Source: Coleofasciculus sp. FACHB-T130 (lineage in GTDB: Bacteria > Cyanobacteriota > Cyanobacteriia > Cyanobacteriales > FACHB-T130). From it: a DNA stretch of 64,000 nt. The number at the start of each line of letters is the position of its first letter. Positions within the stretch are counted from its first letter, which is position 1. A program made the translations under genes and the position numbers. This document shows positions 15,956 through 25,291 of the stretch, piece after piece. The DNA is taken from NCBI RefSeq assembly GCF_014695375.1, contig NZ_JACJOG010000009.1, positions 1 to 64,000 on the forward strand, given 5' to 3'. Under the pieces are notes generated by a model. That model searched no databases and had not been told where the DNA came from. It worked only from the letters and a program-made list of their open reading frames with translations.

Positions 15956-17026
15956 ATGACCATCACTCCTCCTTCTAATGCCCTTGAGTCACTGCAATCA
16001 GACGTAGCCGATCTAATTCACCAGCTACCGAACCTGAAACACGGAAAATGGATACAACGGGCGCTGTCAGTGCTGGTGCGACTGGCTGGGGAGGAAATCG
16101 ACCGGCTGGACTGGAAAATCTTGAGCGCTTCTATGCAAGATATGGAGCGGGCATTTCAAGTTTTTTATCCTTATCGACACGTCCGCAAAGTAACGATTTT
16201 TGGTTCGGCTCGCCTTGCGTCTGATAGTCCCGAATACCTCATGGCGGTTGAGTTTGCTCGCCGTGTCACCCAGCTCGGTTATATGGTGATGACGGGTGCC
16301 GGTGGGGGGATTATGCAGGCGGGAAACGAAGGCGCGGGAGCTGAAAAATCGTTTGGTTTGAATATTCAGCTACCTTTTGAGCAGGGAGCAAACCCGTTTA
16401 TTGAAGGCGACCCCAAGCTGATTCCTTTTAAGTATTTTTTCACCCGGAAGCTGTTTTTCCTGCGAGAAAGCGATGCGATCGCTCTCTTTCCCGGTGGCTT
16501 TGGCACGCAGGATGAAGCCTTGGAGTGTTTGACGCTTTGCCAGACGGGAAGATATGGTCCTGTGCCGATGGTCTTAATTGACCGTCCTGGCGGCGATTAC
16601 TGGTCGTCCTGGGATGCTTATGTTCGCAAGCATTTAGTCGAACCCGGTTTAGTGAGTCATGACGATCCAAACCTGTATACCATTACAGATAACTTAGATG
16701 TCGCTTGTGAAGCGATCAATCGCTTTTACCGGGTTTATCACTCCAGCCGTTATGTTGAGGATAAATTTGTTCTGCGTCTTAAGTCGGAAATATCGGATGC
16801 AGCGGTTGAACAGCTGAATGCTGATTTCAGCGACATCTTGGTGAAGGGAAGAATTGAAAAAACTCAGGCATTACCCCAAGAAGCAGTCGATGAAACATTG
16901 GATTTGCCTCGTCTGGTTTTGTACTTCAACCAACGGGATTTGGGGCGCTTGTACCAGATGATTTCTACGATTAACCAGATGGTAACTCCGCCACCCTCTG
17001 TAGCAGCGCATCCAGAGCTTAAGTAA
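15956..17026 (+). CDS. LOG family protein (lysine decarboxylase-like Rossmann fold)
   Basis: A 356-residue protein of the LOG family. Its members include cytokinin-activating nucleoside 5'-monophosphate phosphoribohydrolases and bacterial nucleotide 5'-monophosphate nucleosidases. The fold signatures are present: VTIFGSARL (about 79-87), MTGAGGGIMQAGNEGA and the catalytic PGGFGTQDE motif (179-187). The ~75-residue N-terminal helical extension and ~90-residue C-terminal extension make it longer than plant LOG (~215 residues), as is usual for this cyanobacterial subgroup. The physiological substrate is not known. It converges with the kinase gene on the opposite strand, 26 bp away. Confidence 0.88.
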   Translation: MTITPPSNALESLQSDVADLIHQLPNLKHGKWIQRALSVLVRLAGEEIDRLDWKILSASMQDMERAFQVFYPYRHVRKVTIFGSARLASDSPEYLMAVEFARRVTQLGYMVMTGAGGGIMQAGNEGAGAEKSFGLNIQLPFEQGANPFIEGDPKLIPFKYFFTRKLFFLRESDAIALFPGGFGTQDEALECLTLCQTGRYGPVPMVLIDRPGGDYWSSWDAYVRKHLVEPGLVSHDDPNLYTITDNLDVACEAINRFYRVYHSSRYVEDKFVLRLKSEISDAAVEQLNADFSDILVKGRIEKTQALPQEAVDETLDLPRLVLYFNQRDLGRLYQMISTINQMVTPPPSVAAHPELK

Positions 17027-17051
17027 TGGGTTCAGTCAACTTAAATGTTGA

Positions 17052-19040
17052 TTACTTGTGAATGCTACCATCGGGCATTCTTGTGTTTGTCAGGTCAGTC
17101 TGGTGCAGCTTGGTCTGGTTCAAGTTGGCACGGCTCAAGTTAGTGTGTTTTAAGTTAGCGTAACTCAGGTCAGCATACTCCAGGTTCGCTTGGCTCAGGT
17201 TCGCCTGACTCAGATTCACTTGGTTGAGATTGGCACCCCTCAGATTGGCCTGCGTTAAAGTGGCATAACTCAAATTAGCGAACTTTAGGTTGGCGCGGCT
17301 GAGGTTGGTGTCACTCAGCTTAGCAAAACTCAAATCAGCCGACTCTAGGTTTACACCGATTAAATTGGCACCCAATAGCTGACTCAAGCTGAAGTTTGCA
17401 TCTTTGAGATTGGCACCGCTGAGGTTGGCACCACTGAGGTTGACCTCCTTCAGATTCGCTGTGCTGAGGTTGGCATGACTAAGATTGGCATCACTGAGGT
17501 CGGCACCATATAAGCTTGCACCCACTAAAGCTGCATCATTGAGATTGGCACTACTTAAGTTAGCGTTCCTTAAGTTAGCACCCCCTAAGTCAGCACCGCT
17601 TAAGTTAGCATCTATGAGGCTGGCACTGCCTAGATTGGCAGTGTTGAGGCGCACCAGTTTCAGAGTTGCTCCTCTCAAATTGCCATGCCTCAGGTCAACT
17701 CCTGTTAAATCTGCACTGCTGAGTTCAGCACTGCTCAGGTTGGCATTGTATAGGGAGGCACATCCCAGATTGGCTTCACTTAAGTTAGCTTGGCTCAGGT
17801 TGGCATCTTTAAAATCGGCACAATCACTTCGGCTTGATTGACCCGAACTTGACTGCACTTCAACTAAACTGGCTCCTCTCAGGTCAGCACTGCTTAGGGA
17901 TACACCCGCGAGGTTTGCCTGATTCAACGTCGCATTTCTGAGTTCAGCACCCTTCAGGTTCGCTTTTATCAACTTGGCTTCGCTTAAGTCGGCACCATTC
18001 AGACTTGCTCCAGCTAAGTTGGCACCGCTTAAATCGCATCCTCGACACTGTTTTGTTTTGAGCAACTGCCGAAGGTGCTGTTTTCTCAACTGCGTGATTT
18101 GATGTTCTTGGAATAGACGAGTCACGGTGTTGAGAGTGACAAAACTTAGGGTTAGCAATGCTACAGCTGCCAGCACCCCTTGTTTTGTAGGACGCAGGAG
18201 AATCTTGGGAATTGTGGTACGGCGGACTACATCAATCGGCTTGAGTGCTTCCAGAGCAGTGACCGCATTGGGATAGCGATTTTTACAGTTGGGTGCCGTC
18301 ATTTTTTCCAACCAGCGGATAAACTGTGGATTCAGTTTTGGCACCATCTGCTTAAAATCGATCCGATAAGCTTCATCAACTAAATTGCCAATTTCCGTAG
18401 ATTTGGTTTGGGTGAGCAAGCAAATCAGCGTCGCGCCGAGACTATATAAGTCAGATGCTTGGGTTAGCTGACGATTGAACACCTGTTCTGGCGGCATAAA
18501 TCCCAACGTGCCTTTGACGGTACTGCTGGCGGCGACTTCCCCACCTCCGATGCGAGCCAAGCCAAAATCTACCAGGTAAACCTTCAATTGTTCATCCACT
18601 AAGATATTTTCCGGCTTAATATCTCGATGGATAATTGGGGGATTTTGCTGTTGTAAGTAGACTAAAACTTGTAATAGGGAAACAGCAATTTGCTGAATTT
18701 CCTCTGGGGTAAAGTGACGCGATGTAGAGACACAGGGAGCCGGTTTATATTCTTGAACCAGGCAAAAGCCAGTGGGAGTTTCAAAGGAATCGAGGTACTG
18801 GGGAATGCTGGAATGATTCAGACAGCGCAATAGTTGAATTTCTTGCTCGTAAGCATCATAATCCGACCAAGTAGCACCGGATTGGGCAAACTGGAACTGC
18901 TTAATCACAACGTGCTGCTGGGTTTTTGTACTCGTTGCCAGACTCGTTGCCAGGTAAGTGACTCGACCCCCAGCGCGATTTTGTCCTAGCTCTCGTTCTA
19001 CTTGATAGCCTTGGCTAGAAAAGTCTGCTAAATTACCCAT
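17052..19040 (-). CDS. Ser/Thr protein kinase with pentapeptide-repeat domain
   Basis: A 662-residue Hanks-type kinase. The N-terminal kinase domain (about 12-270) has the Lys of VVIKQFQ (about 47), the catalytic loop HRDIKPEN (138-145) and DFG (158-160), so it should be active. A single transmembrane helix lies around residues 288-308. From about residue 333 to 655 the chain consists almost entirely of A(D/N)LXX pentapeptide repeats (DLSGANLAGASLNGADLSEA), which fold as a right-handed beta helix. The repeats fall on the far side of the membrane from the kinase and may sense or bind a ligand there. A paralogue lies immediately upstream on the same strand. Confidence 0.92.
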   Translation of the reverse strand: MGNLADFSSQGYQVERELGQNRAGGRVTYLATSLATSTKTQQHVVIKQFQFAQSGATWSDYDAYEQEIQLLRCLNHSSIPQYLDSFETPTGFCLVQEYKPAPCVSTSRHFTPEEIQQIAVSLLQVLVYLQQQNPPIIHRDIKPENILVDEQLKVYLVDFGLARIGGGEVAASSTVKGTLGFMPPEQVFNRQLTQASDLYSLGATLICLLTQTKSTEIGNLVDEAYRIDFKQMVPKLNPQFIRWLEKMTAPNCKNRYPNAVTALEALKPIDVVRRTTIPKILLRPTKQGVLAAVALLTLSFVTLNTVTRLFQEHQITQLRKQHLRQLLKTKQCRGCDLSGANLAGASLNGADLSEAKLIKANLKGAELRNATLNQANLAGVSLSSADLRGASLVEVQSSSGQSSRSDCADFKDANLSQANLSEANLGCASLYNANLSSAELSSADLTGVDLRHGNLRGATLKLVRLNTANLGSASLIDANLSGADLGGANLRNANLSSANLNDAALVGASLYGADLSDANLSHANLSTANLKEVNLSGANLSGANLKDANFSLSQLLGANLIGVNLESADLSFAKLSDTNLSRANLKFANLSYATLTQANLRGANLNQVNLSQANLSQANLEYADLSYANLKHTNLSRANLNQTKLHQTDLTNTRMPDGSIHK
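18340..18811 (-). repeat. 472-bp segment nearly identical to 19882-20353
   Basis: The central kinase-domain segments of the two adjacent kinase genes match over 472 bp with about a dozen differences, while the sequences on both sides are clearly more divergent. This pattern points to gene conversion between the tandem paralogues. Confidence 0.8.
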
Positions 19041-19163
19041 GAGCCTACCTATCGATAGATGTAGGTGGTGAGTCTTTTATAACAGATGGCTGCAAAAGTA
19101 ACGGATGCGATCGCTCTGTTTTTGCTATCATCCAGATTGCTCGTTGGAACCACTTGCATTAAG

Positions 19164-20570
19164 CTATCGATGAACCGAGCCATCGGGCATGATGGTGTCT
19201 GTCAGCTTGGCTCCGGTTATCGTGACACCCTCTAAGTTGGCATCTTTGAGGTTCGCTCCCCTGAGGTCAGCACCCGTCAAGTCGGCACCTTCAAGGTCAG
19301 CCGCTTCCAGATTGGCATCCCTGAGTTTGACTCCTCTAAGGTCGGCACTCCCCAAGTAAGCATCCTGGAGGTCGGCACCTTCGAGGTTGGCACCCCTGAA
19401 CTTAACAATGGTTAAATCGGCAACTGCCAAGTAAGCATTCCTGAGGTCGGCACCCGTCAAGTCGGCACCGATGAGGTTGGCACCCCTGAGATAGGCATCC
19501 CGAAGGTTGGCACCCGTTAGATAGGCGTTACTCAAATCGGCTCGACTCAGATGAACATAGCTTAAGTCGCATCTGTCACAGTGGTTAGTTTCCAACAACT
19601 GCCTGACGAGATCCGCTTTAACTAAACTGGGCCTGTCTTTGACCGTGGCAAACCCCAGGGATGTTAACACTAATCCAGCGGCAAGAATCTTAGTTTTTGT
19701 GGGACGGTCTAGAGTTCCGAATGCCTTGGCATAGCGGACAATATCACTTGGCTTGAGTACGCGGCGGCGAACATCAATCGACCTCAGAGCTTCTAGGGCA
19801 TCCGCTGCACGCTCGAAGCGATTTTTGAGGCTGGGTGCCGTCATTTTTGAGAGCCAGTCTACAAATTGCCGACTCAGATGCGGCACCATCTGCTTAAAAT
19901 CGATCCGATAAGCTTCATCAACTAAATTGCCAATTCCAGTAGATTTGGTTTGGGTGAGCAAGCAAATCAGCGTCGCGCCGAGACTATATAAGTCAGATGC
20001 TTGGGTTAGCTGACGATTGAACACCTGTTCTGGCGGCATAAATCCCAACGTGCCTTTGACGGTACTGCTGGCGGCGACTTCCCCACCTCCGATGCGAGCC
20101 AAGCCAAAATCTACCAGGTAAACCTTCAATTGTTCATCCACTAAGATATTTTCCGGCTTAATATCTCGATGAATAATCGGGGGATTTTGCTGTTGTAAGT
20201 AGACTAAAACTTCTAACAGGGCAACCGCAATTTGCTTGACTTCCTCTGGGGTAAAGTGACGCGATGTAGAGACACAGGGAGCCGGTTTATATTCTTGAAC
20301 CAGGCAAAAGCCAGTGGGAGTTTCAAAGGAATCGAGGTACTGGGGAATGCTGGGTGAGTTCAGCTGCTGTAGCACCTTAATTTCTTGCTCATAAGCTTGA
20401 TAGTCTGACCAGCGGGCACCCGAATGGGCAAACTGAAATTGCTTGATAACGACGCGCTGCTGTGTATTGGTACGGCTTGCCAGGTAAGTAACTCGACCCC
20501 CGCAAGGGTTGTGCCCTAGCTCTCTTTCGATTTGATAGCCTAAATCGGAAAAATCTGGGAATTCGCTCAT
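19164..20570 (-). CDS. Ser/Thr protein kinase with short pentapeptide-repeat domain
   Basis: A 468-residue kinase starting at Met (MSEFPDFSDLGYQIERELGH). An in-frame upstream Met at 20720 exists, but the extra 50 residues look non-coding and the chosen start aligns with the neighbouring paralogue. The kinase domain has HRDIKPEN and DFG. A weak hydrophobic segment (about residues 300-315) precedes about 115 residues of pentapeptide repeats (DLTGADLRNAYLAVADL), roughly a third as many as in the paralogue. Role and ligand are unknown. It is separated from the downstream kinase by 123 bp, so the two may be co-transcribed. Confidence 0.9.
   Translation of the reverse strand: MSEFPDFSDLGYQIERELGHNPCGGRVTYLASRTNTQQRVVIKQFQFAHSGARWSDYQAYEQEIKVLQQLNSPSIPQYLDSFETPTGFCLVQEYKPAPCVSTSRHFTPEEVKQIAVALLEVLVYLQQQNPPIIHRDIKPENILVDEQLKVYLVDFGLARIGGGEVAASSTVKGTLGFMPPEQVFNRQLTQASDLYSLGATLICLLTQTKSTGIGNLVDEAYRIDFKQMVPHLSRQFVDWLSKMTAPSLKNRFERAADALEALRSIDVRRRVLKPSDIVRYAKAFGTLDRPTKTKILAAGLVLTSLGFATVKDRPSLVKADLVRQLLETNHCDRCDLSYVHLSRADLSNAYLTGANLRDAYLRGANLIGADLTGADLRNAYLAVADLTIVKFRGANLEGADLQDAYLGSADLRGVKLRDANLEAADLEGADLTGADLRGANLKDANLEGVTITGAKLTDTIMPDGSVHR
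19882..20353 (-). repeat. 472-bp segment nearly identical to 18340-18811
   Basis: Partner of the conversion tract described in the downstream kinase gene. It covers the kinase catalytic core including HRDIKPEN and DFG. Confidence 0.8.
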
Positions 20571-21188
20571 GATGGTTAGGCGACGATAACCCCTACAAGT
20601 ATCGCTACGCGGTAAGCGCAGCGTGCTGTAGGCTTTGGCACTTTTCCCACTATAGCTGCCTGTAAAAGCAGATGATGGGACATCGCTCCGACTCACTGGC
20701 GGCAGCGTCTCTAACAGCAATAGAAACTTCTTTCCTTAACTGAGTTCCCCAAAACCTGCCGAAGTTATCATCCTTAAAAGCACGGTGAGTTTATAGTTGA
20801 TACTGTAAAATCGGGTTTTCGAGCGATCGCGTCTTTTGTGAAATTTGTTTGTATTTAATGATACAAACCGATGAATTGATAGCGGGTTGCCGATATCTTT
20901 ACGAAAACTTTAAGAAGATTATCCGGGATATACATTTTCTTCACCTTATCTTGATGCTTTCTTCAAAAAAATTGCTTAAGATAAGTGTTTATACGGATAA
21001 ATTTTGCAAGTCTATTCTCTATCTACGGGTAGATGTTAGTGTACTTACGTAAGTAAAATCGGCTAATTCATCCCCCTAAAGGCTGAAAAAGTAAACTAAT
21101 GGATTGAAAAAGTACCTGACTTTTGTGGCTTAAGTAGAAAGCTGCGCTGATAACAAATAACTTTATAACGGCTCAGGAGCTGCTCTAT
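20571..21188. other. Non-coding stretch between the kinase and the GT2 gene
   Basis: About 620 bp with divergent flanking genes. It has a small palindrome (CTTACGTAAG, about 21044-21053) and AT-rich promoter-like sequence, plus an AGGAG ribosome binding site at 21174-21178 for the next gene. A 67-codon frame at 20849 is not convincing. Confidence 0.6.
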
Positions 21189-22148
21189 ATGCTGAAATTT
21201 AGCATCGTAATTACAACCTATAATCGTTTACCGCTGCTGCGGCGGGCGATTGAATCAGCGCTCGCGCAAACTTTGCCCTGCGAAGTGGTAGTAGCAGATG
21301 ACTGTTCCACGGACGGTACCGAAGAATACGTCCGCAGCTTGGGCGATCGCGTAGTTTACTACCGCAACCCAGTCAATAGCGGTCACTCCGCTACCGTAAA
21401 TGCTGGGGTTGCCGTGGCAACCGGAGACTGGATCAAACCGCTGGATGATGATGACTATCTGGCACCCAACTGTGTCTGGGAAATGGTAAAAGCGATCGCT
21501 CAACGTCCTCAAGCAGCGATTTGCTCGTGTCAAGCCGTTCAAGTTGATGTCAACGGTGAAGAAGTTACCCGCACCAAGCCGAGCGGTCCTGGCAAACTAT
21601 TTTACGTGAAACAAGAGGATATCCACTACGGGATGTTGATGGAAGTGGTTCCTTTTGGGACACCCGTTCAAGTTGCTTTCAAAAAAGATGCCTTTATCAA
21701 GTCAGGCGGTTGGGATTCGGCTTTAGATGGTAACTGCGATGACATCGACTCTTGGGTTAAAATTGCCCAATATGGGGATGCCGCATTTGTTAATCAGTAC
21801 CTTACCTTCCGGACATTATGGCCGGGTGGATGCAATCAGAAGTTTTCACTGCAAAAACGGTTAGAAACCAATATCTTAATCAAGGAAAGAATCTACCCGT
21901 TAGTGCATGAAAAATATCGCTCGTCTATTCCGAAACTTGAGGAAATTAAGGCGTTTCTCAAACTGCATTGGAGTTTGGTAGGACTCAAGCAAGGAAAAAT
22001 CTTAATGGCACTCAAGATGGCATATCCAGCCATGTTTTCGCTTGCCGCTTGGATTTCTTTAGCGAGAGTTACTTATTCCAGAAAAATCAATACTCAGGCT
22101 CCTACCGTGCCTCAAGAAGTTGTAACCTACAGAACGGCTTCTATTTAA
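21189..22148 (+). CDS. Family 2 glycosyltransferase
   Basis: A 319-residue GT-A glycosyltransferase. The N-terminal nucleotide-sugar-binding fold begins FSIVITTYNRLPLLRRAI. VVADDCSTDGTEEY and the metal-binding PLDDDDYLAP (about residues 81-90) are the expected acidic motifs. The C-terminal ~90 residues are basic and moderately hydrophobic but contain no clear membrane helix. It is expected to transfer a sugar to a polysaccharide or lipid-linked acceptor in the cytoplasm. AGGAG ten bases before the ATG supports the start. It is followed by a small membrane protein gene on the same strand. Confidence 0.9.
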   Translation: MLKFSIVITTYNRLPLLRRAIESALAQTLPCEVVVADDCSTDGTEEYVRSLGDRVVYYRNPVNSGHSATVNAGVAVATGDWIKPLDDDDYLAPNCVWEMVKAIAQRPQAAICSCQAVQVDVNGEEVTRTKPSGPGKLFYVKQEDIHYGMLMEVVPFGTPVQVAFKKDAFIKSGGWDSALDGNCDDIDSWVKIAQYGDAAFVNQYLTFRTLWPGGCNQKFSLQKRLETNILIKERIYPLVHEKYRSSIPKLEEIKAFLKLHWSLVGLKQGKILMALKMAYPAMFSLAAWISLARVTYSRKINTQAPTVPQEVVTYRTASI

Positions 22149-22162
22149 ACTGTAGCCGGTAC

Positions 22163-22201
22163 AATCAGTTATCAGCTATGTTAAATAGGTGATAACTGAT
22201 T
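22163..22201 (+). terminator. Perfect 12-bp stem-loop between the GT2 and membrane-protein genes
   Basis: AATCAGTTATCA (22163-22174) pairs with TGATAACTGATT (22190-22201), loop 15 nt, ending nine bases before the next ATG. It could be an attenuator or a mRNA-stability hairpin. A T-run is absent, so full termination is uncertain. Confidence 0.5.
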
Positions 22202-22210
22202 TGAATAAGA

Positions 22211-22879
22211 ATGCAGCTTCACGTATTTAATAAAATCTTGCAAGAAAGTAAGAAGCAAATAGAAGCCGATCGCCTGATCCTCTTCTTGAATGGCGGAACT
22301 GTATTAGTATTTTTGGCGCTGTCAGTTTACGCAAAATTTCTGGGAAAAGGTCAAGGGATTGAATTTCTTTTTGCAGATCCCTTCTCAATCCGACGACCCT
22401 ACTACGGCTTATTAACGAGTGTCTCTGAAGTGTTATGGTGCCTTTCAGGTACAGTTTGTTTGTTTAGCTTTAGCTTGCTAAACATAATTTCTCCCAATCG
22501 CAAAGCAAATCTATTTATCTTATGTTCTGCGATTGGGATTTTTGTTTTATTAGCCGACGATTTATTTCGGATTACCTTAATTTTGAGAGATGTAGCTAAG
22601 GTGCCCAAAGGGGTGATGTACTTAGTATACGGTACTGGCGCGATCGCTTATGGTTTATGCTTCTGGCGCAAACTTTTATCAACGCCTTATGTATTGCTGA
22701 TAATTGCGGGTATCTTATTTGGCATTTCTGGCTTAGTGGACATCTTGCACATCAAAGGAAATGGTACTCCGGCAATGCTAGAAGATGGCACGAAGTTACT
22801 GGGAATCCTCAATATCGCATTTTACTTTTGGCACGTTTGTCGTCAGGAAGTCATGCAGAGGAAGTATGGCATCAGTTGA
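22211..22879 (+). CDS. Multi-pass membrane protein of unknown function (copy 1)
   Basis: A 222-residue inner-membrane protein with about six hydrophobic helices (near residues 28-44, 76-92, 100-118, 133-152, 158-178, 196-212). Conserved loop features shared with the copy at 30370-31068 are a helix-end motif DDLFRITL, the basic segment FWRKLLSTPY, and the loop containing KGNGTPAMLEDGTK. No family name is recognised. It follows a GT2 gene, and the second copy precedes the polysaccharide locus, so a link with envelope polysaccharide or with the intervening sensor kinases is possible. Confidence 0.75.
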   Translation: MQLHVFNKILQESKKQIEADRLILFLNGGTVLVFLALSVYAKFLGKGQGIEFLFADPFSIRRPYYGLLTSVSEVLWCLSGTVCLFSFSLLNIISPNRKANLFILCSAIGIFVLLADDLFRITLILRDVAKVPKGVMYLVYGTGAIAYGLCFWRKLLSTPYVLLIIAGILFGISGLVDILHIKGNGTPAMLEDGTKLLGILNIAFYFWHVCRQEVMQRKYGIS

Positions 22880-22901
22880 GCAGTTGCTGTTAAGTCTTGC
22901 A

Positions 22902-25289
22902 TTAGATAATTATCTCATGTAAGGCTTTCAACAACTCTTCTGTAGTGTAGGGTTTTGACAAAACGGTTGTGACCCCAGCGCGAGCCAGCTCACTCACCCT
23001 ATCGTTAGATAAGAGTCCGCTAACCGCAATAATTTTAACTTGCGGGTTAATTTTTTGTAGCGTGCGAATCGTTGTTGGCCCGTCCATAGACGGCATCATC
23101 ATATCGAGGAGTACAACACTAATTTCCGTTTTATGCTGGGCATACAGTACGACTGCCTCAATCCCATCGCTCGCAGTTAAAACTTTATAGCCATAAGTTT
23201 CTAGAGATGCTTGAGTCACTTGAGAAATTGAAGCTTCGTCATCAACAACCAGAATACACTCGCCGTTTCCAGTTAACAGATTAGATGGTTTTTTTAGAGC
23301 TTGCGATGTTAATTCTCCCTCGATTGCTGGCAAGTAGATCTTAAATTCTGTGCCTTTTCCCACTTCGCTATATACATTCAAAAAACCACCGTGGCTTTTG
23401 ATGATGCCAAGAACAGTTGAAAGACCCAGACCCGTACCTTTGCCAATTTCTTTAGTTGTGAAAAATGGCTCAAAGATTCTATCAAGCATCTCAGTAGGCA
23501 TTCCCACTCCACTATCAGAGACACTAATCACAATATGGGAACCCACTTTTGCACCTGAGTTCATCCTGGCATAGTTTTCATCAATTACTGTATTGTCGGC
23601 GGAAATCTTCAACGTCCCGCCATCTGGCATGGCATCACGAGCATTGACGCAAAGATTGATCAGTACCTGATGTAGTTGAGTAGCATCGCCAGAAACAGGC
23701 CACAGCTCTCTTGTCTGGATATGCGTATGAATCTCGATTGATTTAGGGAAAGTTTCATTTGCGATCTTCGCAATCTCGTAAATTAGGTGCCCGACTTGGA
23801 GATTTGTCCGTTCGCCTTCCATGCCTCGCGCAAAAGAAAGCACCTGTTTAACTAAATCAGCTCCACGTTTGGCATTCGTTTCGAGGATGGAAAGCAGCTG
23901 TTGACTCTGGCGATCCTGGATCTTGATTTGCAGAAGTTGAACTGACATCAAAATAGGCGCTAGCACATTGTTTAAATCGTGGGCAATGCCGCTAGCCAGC
24001 GTTCCTAAGCTTTCCATACGCTGAGCGCGGAGAAACTGCCTTTCTAGTTGTTTTTTTTCGGTTATATTGGTGTTGACAATCAGAATTGCTTTTGGGTTTT
24101 CCGCCTCATCGCGCACGAGCGTCCAGCGACTTTCAACAATGATTTCTCGACCAGATTTGGTCATTTGATACAACTCCCCATACCACTCTCCTTCCTCGAT
24201 GAGAGTTTTTTGGGCGGCTCGAAGTTTTAGTGAAATTTGCTTATGCAACAGCTCAGCAGTGTTATTGCCGAGGGCTTCTTCTTGCTTCCAGCCATAGAGA
24301 CGTTCCGCACCTTGGTTCCAAAATAAGATTTGGTTGTCTAGATTTTGAACCAGAATTGCATCTGTGGCGATATCCAGTAGAGCCGCTTGTTCGCAAATTT
24401 TTTGTTCCGAGTGCTTGCGCTCGGTGATGTCCATGTTGATGCCGTTCACACGGATGGGTTTGCCGGTTTGGTCGTAATAAACTTGACCTTTGCTGGCTAT
24501 CCAATGAACGCTACCATCCGACCAAATAATCCGGTATTCGATGTCATAGTCCGCCCCTTCTTCCACGGGGCGTACTAAAGCTTGAGTGACTAATTCTAGG
24601 TCTTGAGGATGGATTTTGGTGAGGAAGCTTTGATAGGTGCCGTCAAAGGAACCTGGGGGAAGACCAAAATTCGCTTCTGCGGTTGCGGAGAAAACAACTT
24701 TGCCGTTATGGATATTCCAGTCCCAGGTGCCCATGTGGGCAGCTTCTAGGGCTAACCTTAGTCGCTCCTCGCTCATTTGTGCCCGCTCAGTTTGCTGTCG
24801 CAATTCCTCTGTTGCTTGGCTAGCTTGGAGGACACGACGCACGCGCTGGCGCAGAACTGCCCAGTGAATCGGCTTGGTAATGTAATCGATGGCACCTGCC
24901 TCAAATGCTTGATCGACCGATTCTTGATCTTCAAGAGCCGTAATCATCAATACGGGTGTGTTCCGCGATCCTCTAGGGGGGCGACTTTTTTCAGCAGTTC
25001 CCGTCGCTGTAGGAGAATCGCCAAACTTCTCTCCACGAGAATCACCCTCTGGAAGGGTACGCAATAGATGACAGCAGGTAAAACCATCCATCACTGGCAT
25101 CATGGCATCCAGCAGCACAATATCTGGGTGTAGGCGCGTGTAGGCGGCTAAACCTTCCTCTCCGTCGCTTGCTTCTGCTACCTCGTATCCGGCTTGTTCC
25201 ATCGCTCGGCGAAGTTGAAGCCGCATGAATTTGTCGTCATCTACAACGAGGATGAGGGGAGTATGTTGATTAGCGTCGGTGGTGTTCAT
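22902..25289 (-). CDS. Hybrid sensor histidine kinase (REC-PAS-PAS-HisKA-HATPase-REC)
   Basis: A 795-residue cytoplasmic hybrid kinase with no membrane helix. N-terminal receiver: phospho-acceptor Asp61 in IVLLDAMMP, Lys139 in ITKP. Two PAS domains follow (about 171-292 and 300-412). HisKA carries His437 in GIAHDLNN, the HATPase has SDSGVGMP and GKGTGLGLS, and a C-terminal receiver has Asp729 (VVLLDMMMP). Residues ~81-107 form an unusual Gly/Arg/Ser/Pro-rich insertion in the first receiver. The gene begins two bases after the stop of the larger upstream kinase gene, so the two should be co-transcribed and may form one phosphorelay. Confidence 0.93.
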   Translation of the reverse strand: MNTTDANQHTPLILVVDDDKFMRLQLRRAMEQAGYEVAEASDGEEGLAAYTRLHPDIVLLDAMMPVMDGFTCCHLLRTLPEGDSRGEKFGDSPTATGTAEKSRPPRGSRNTPVLMITALEDQESVDQAFEAGAIDYITKPIHWAVLRQRVRRVLQASQATEELRQQTERAQMSEERLRLALEAAHMGTWDWNIHNGKVVFSATAEANFGLPPGSFDGTYQSFLTKIHPQDLELVTQALVRPVEEGADYDIEYRIIWSDGSVHWIASKGQVYYDQTGKPIRVNGINMDITERKHSEQKICEQAALLDIATDAILVQNLDNQILFWNQGAERLYGWKQEEALGNNTAELLHKQISLKLRAAQKTLIEEGEWYGELYQMTKSGREIIVESRWTLVRDEAENPKAILIVNTNITEKKQLERQFLRAQRMESLGTLASGIAHDLNNVLAPILMSVQLLQIKIQDRQSQQLLSILETNAKRGADLVKQVLSFARGMEGERTNLQVGHLIYEIAKIANETFPKSIEIHTHIQTRELWPVSGDATQLHQVLINLCVNARDAMPDGGTLKISADNTVIDENYARMNSGAKVGSHIVISVSDSGVGMPTEMLDRIFEPFFTTKEIGKGTGLGLSTVLGIIKSHGGFLNVYSEVGKGTEFKIYLPAIEGELTSQALKKPSNLLTGNGECILVVDDEASISQVTQASLETYGYKVLTASDGIEAVVLYAQHKTEISVVLLDMMMPSMDGPTTIRTLQKINPQVKIIAVSGLLSNDRVSELARAGVTTVLSKPYTTEELLKALHEIII

Positions 25290-25291
25290 AG

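Noticed and set aside
17052-19040. CRISPR-like repetition
   Set aside because: The periodic sequence is coding and explained by pentapeptide repeats, with no regular spacer pattern.
20571-20720. 50-residue N-terminal extension of the second kinase
   Set aside because: The paralogue starts at the equivalent of Met 20570, and the extension looks like repeat-rich intergenic sequence.
20849-21052. 67-codon plus-strand frame
   Set aside because: No motif, no ribosome binding site, AT-rich intergenic composition.
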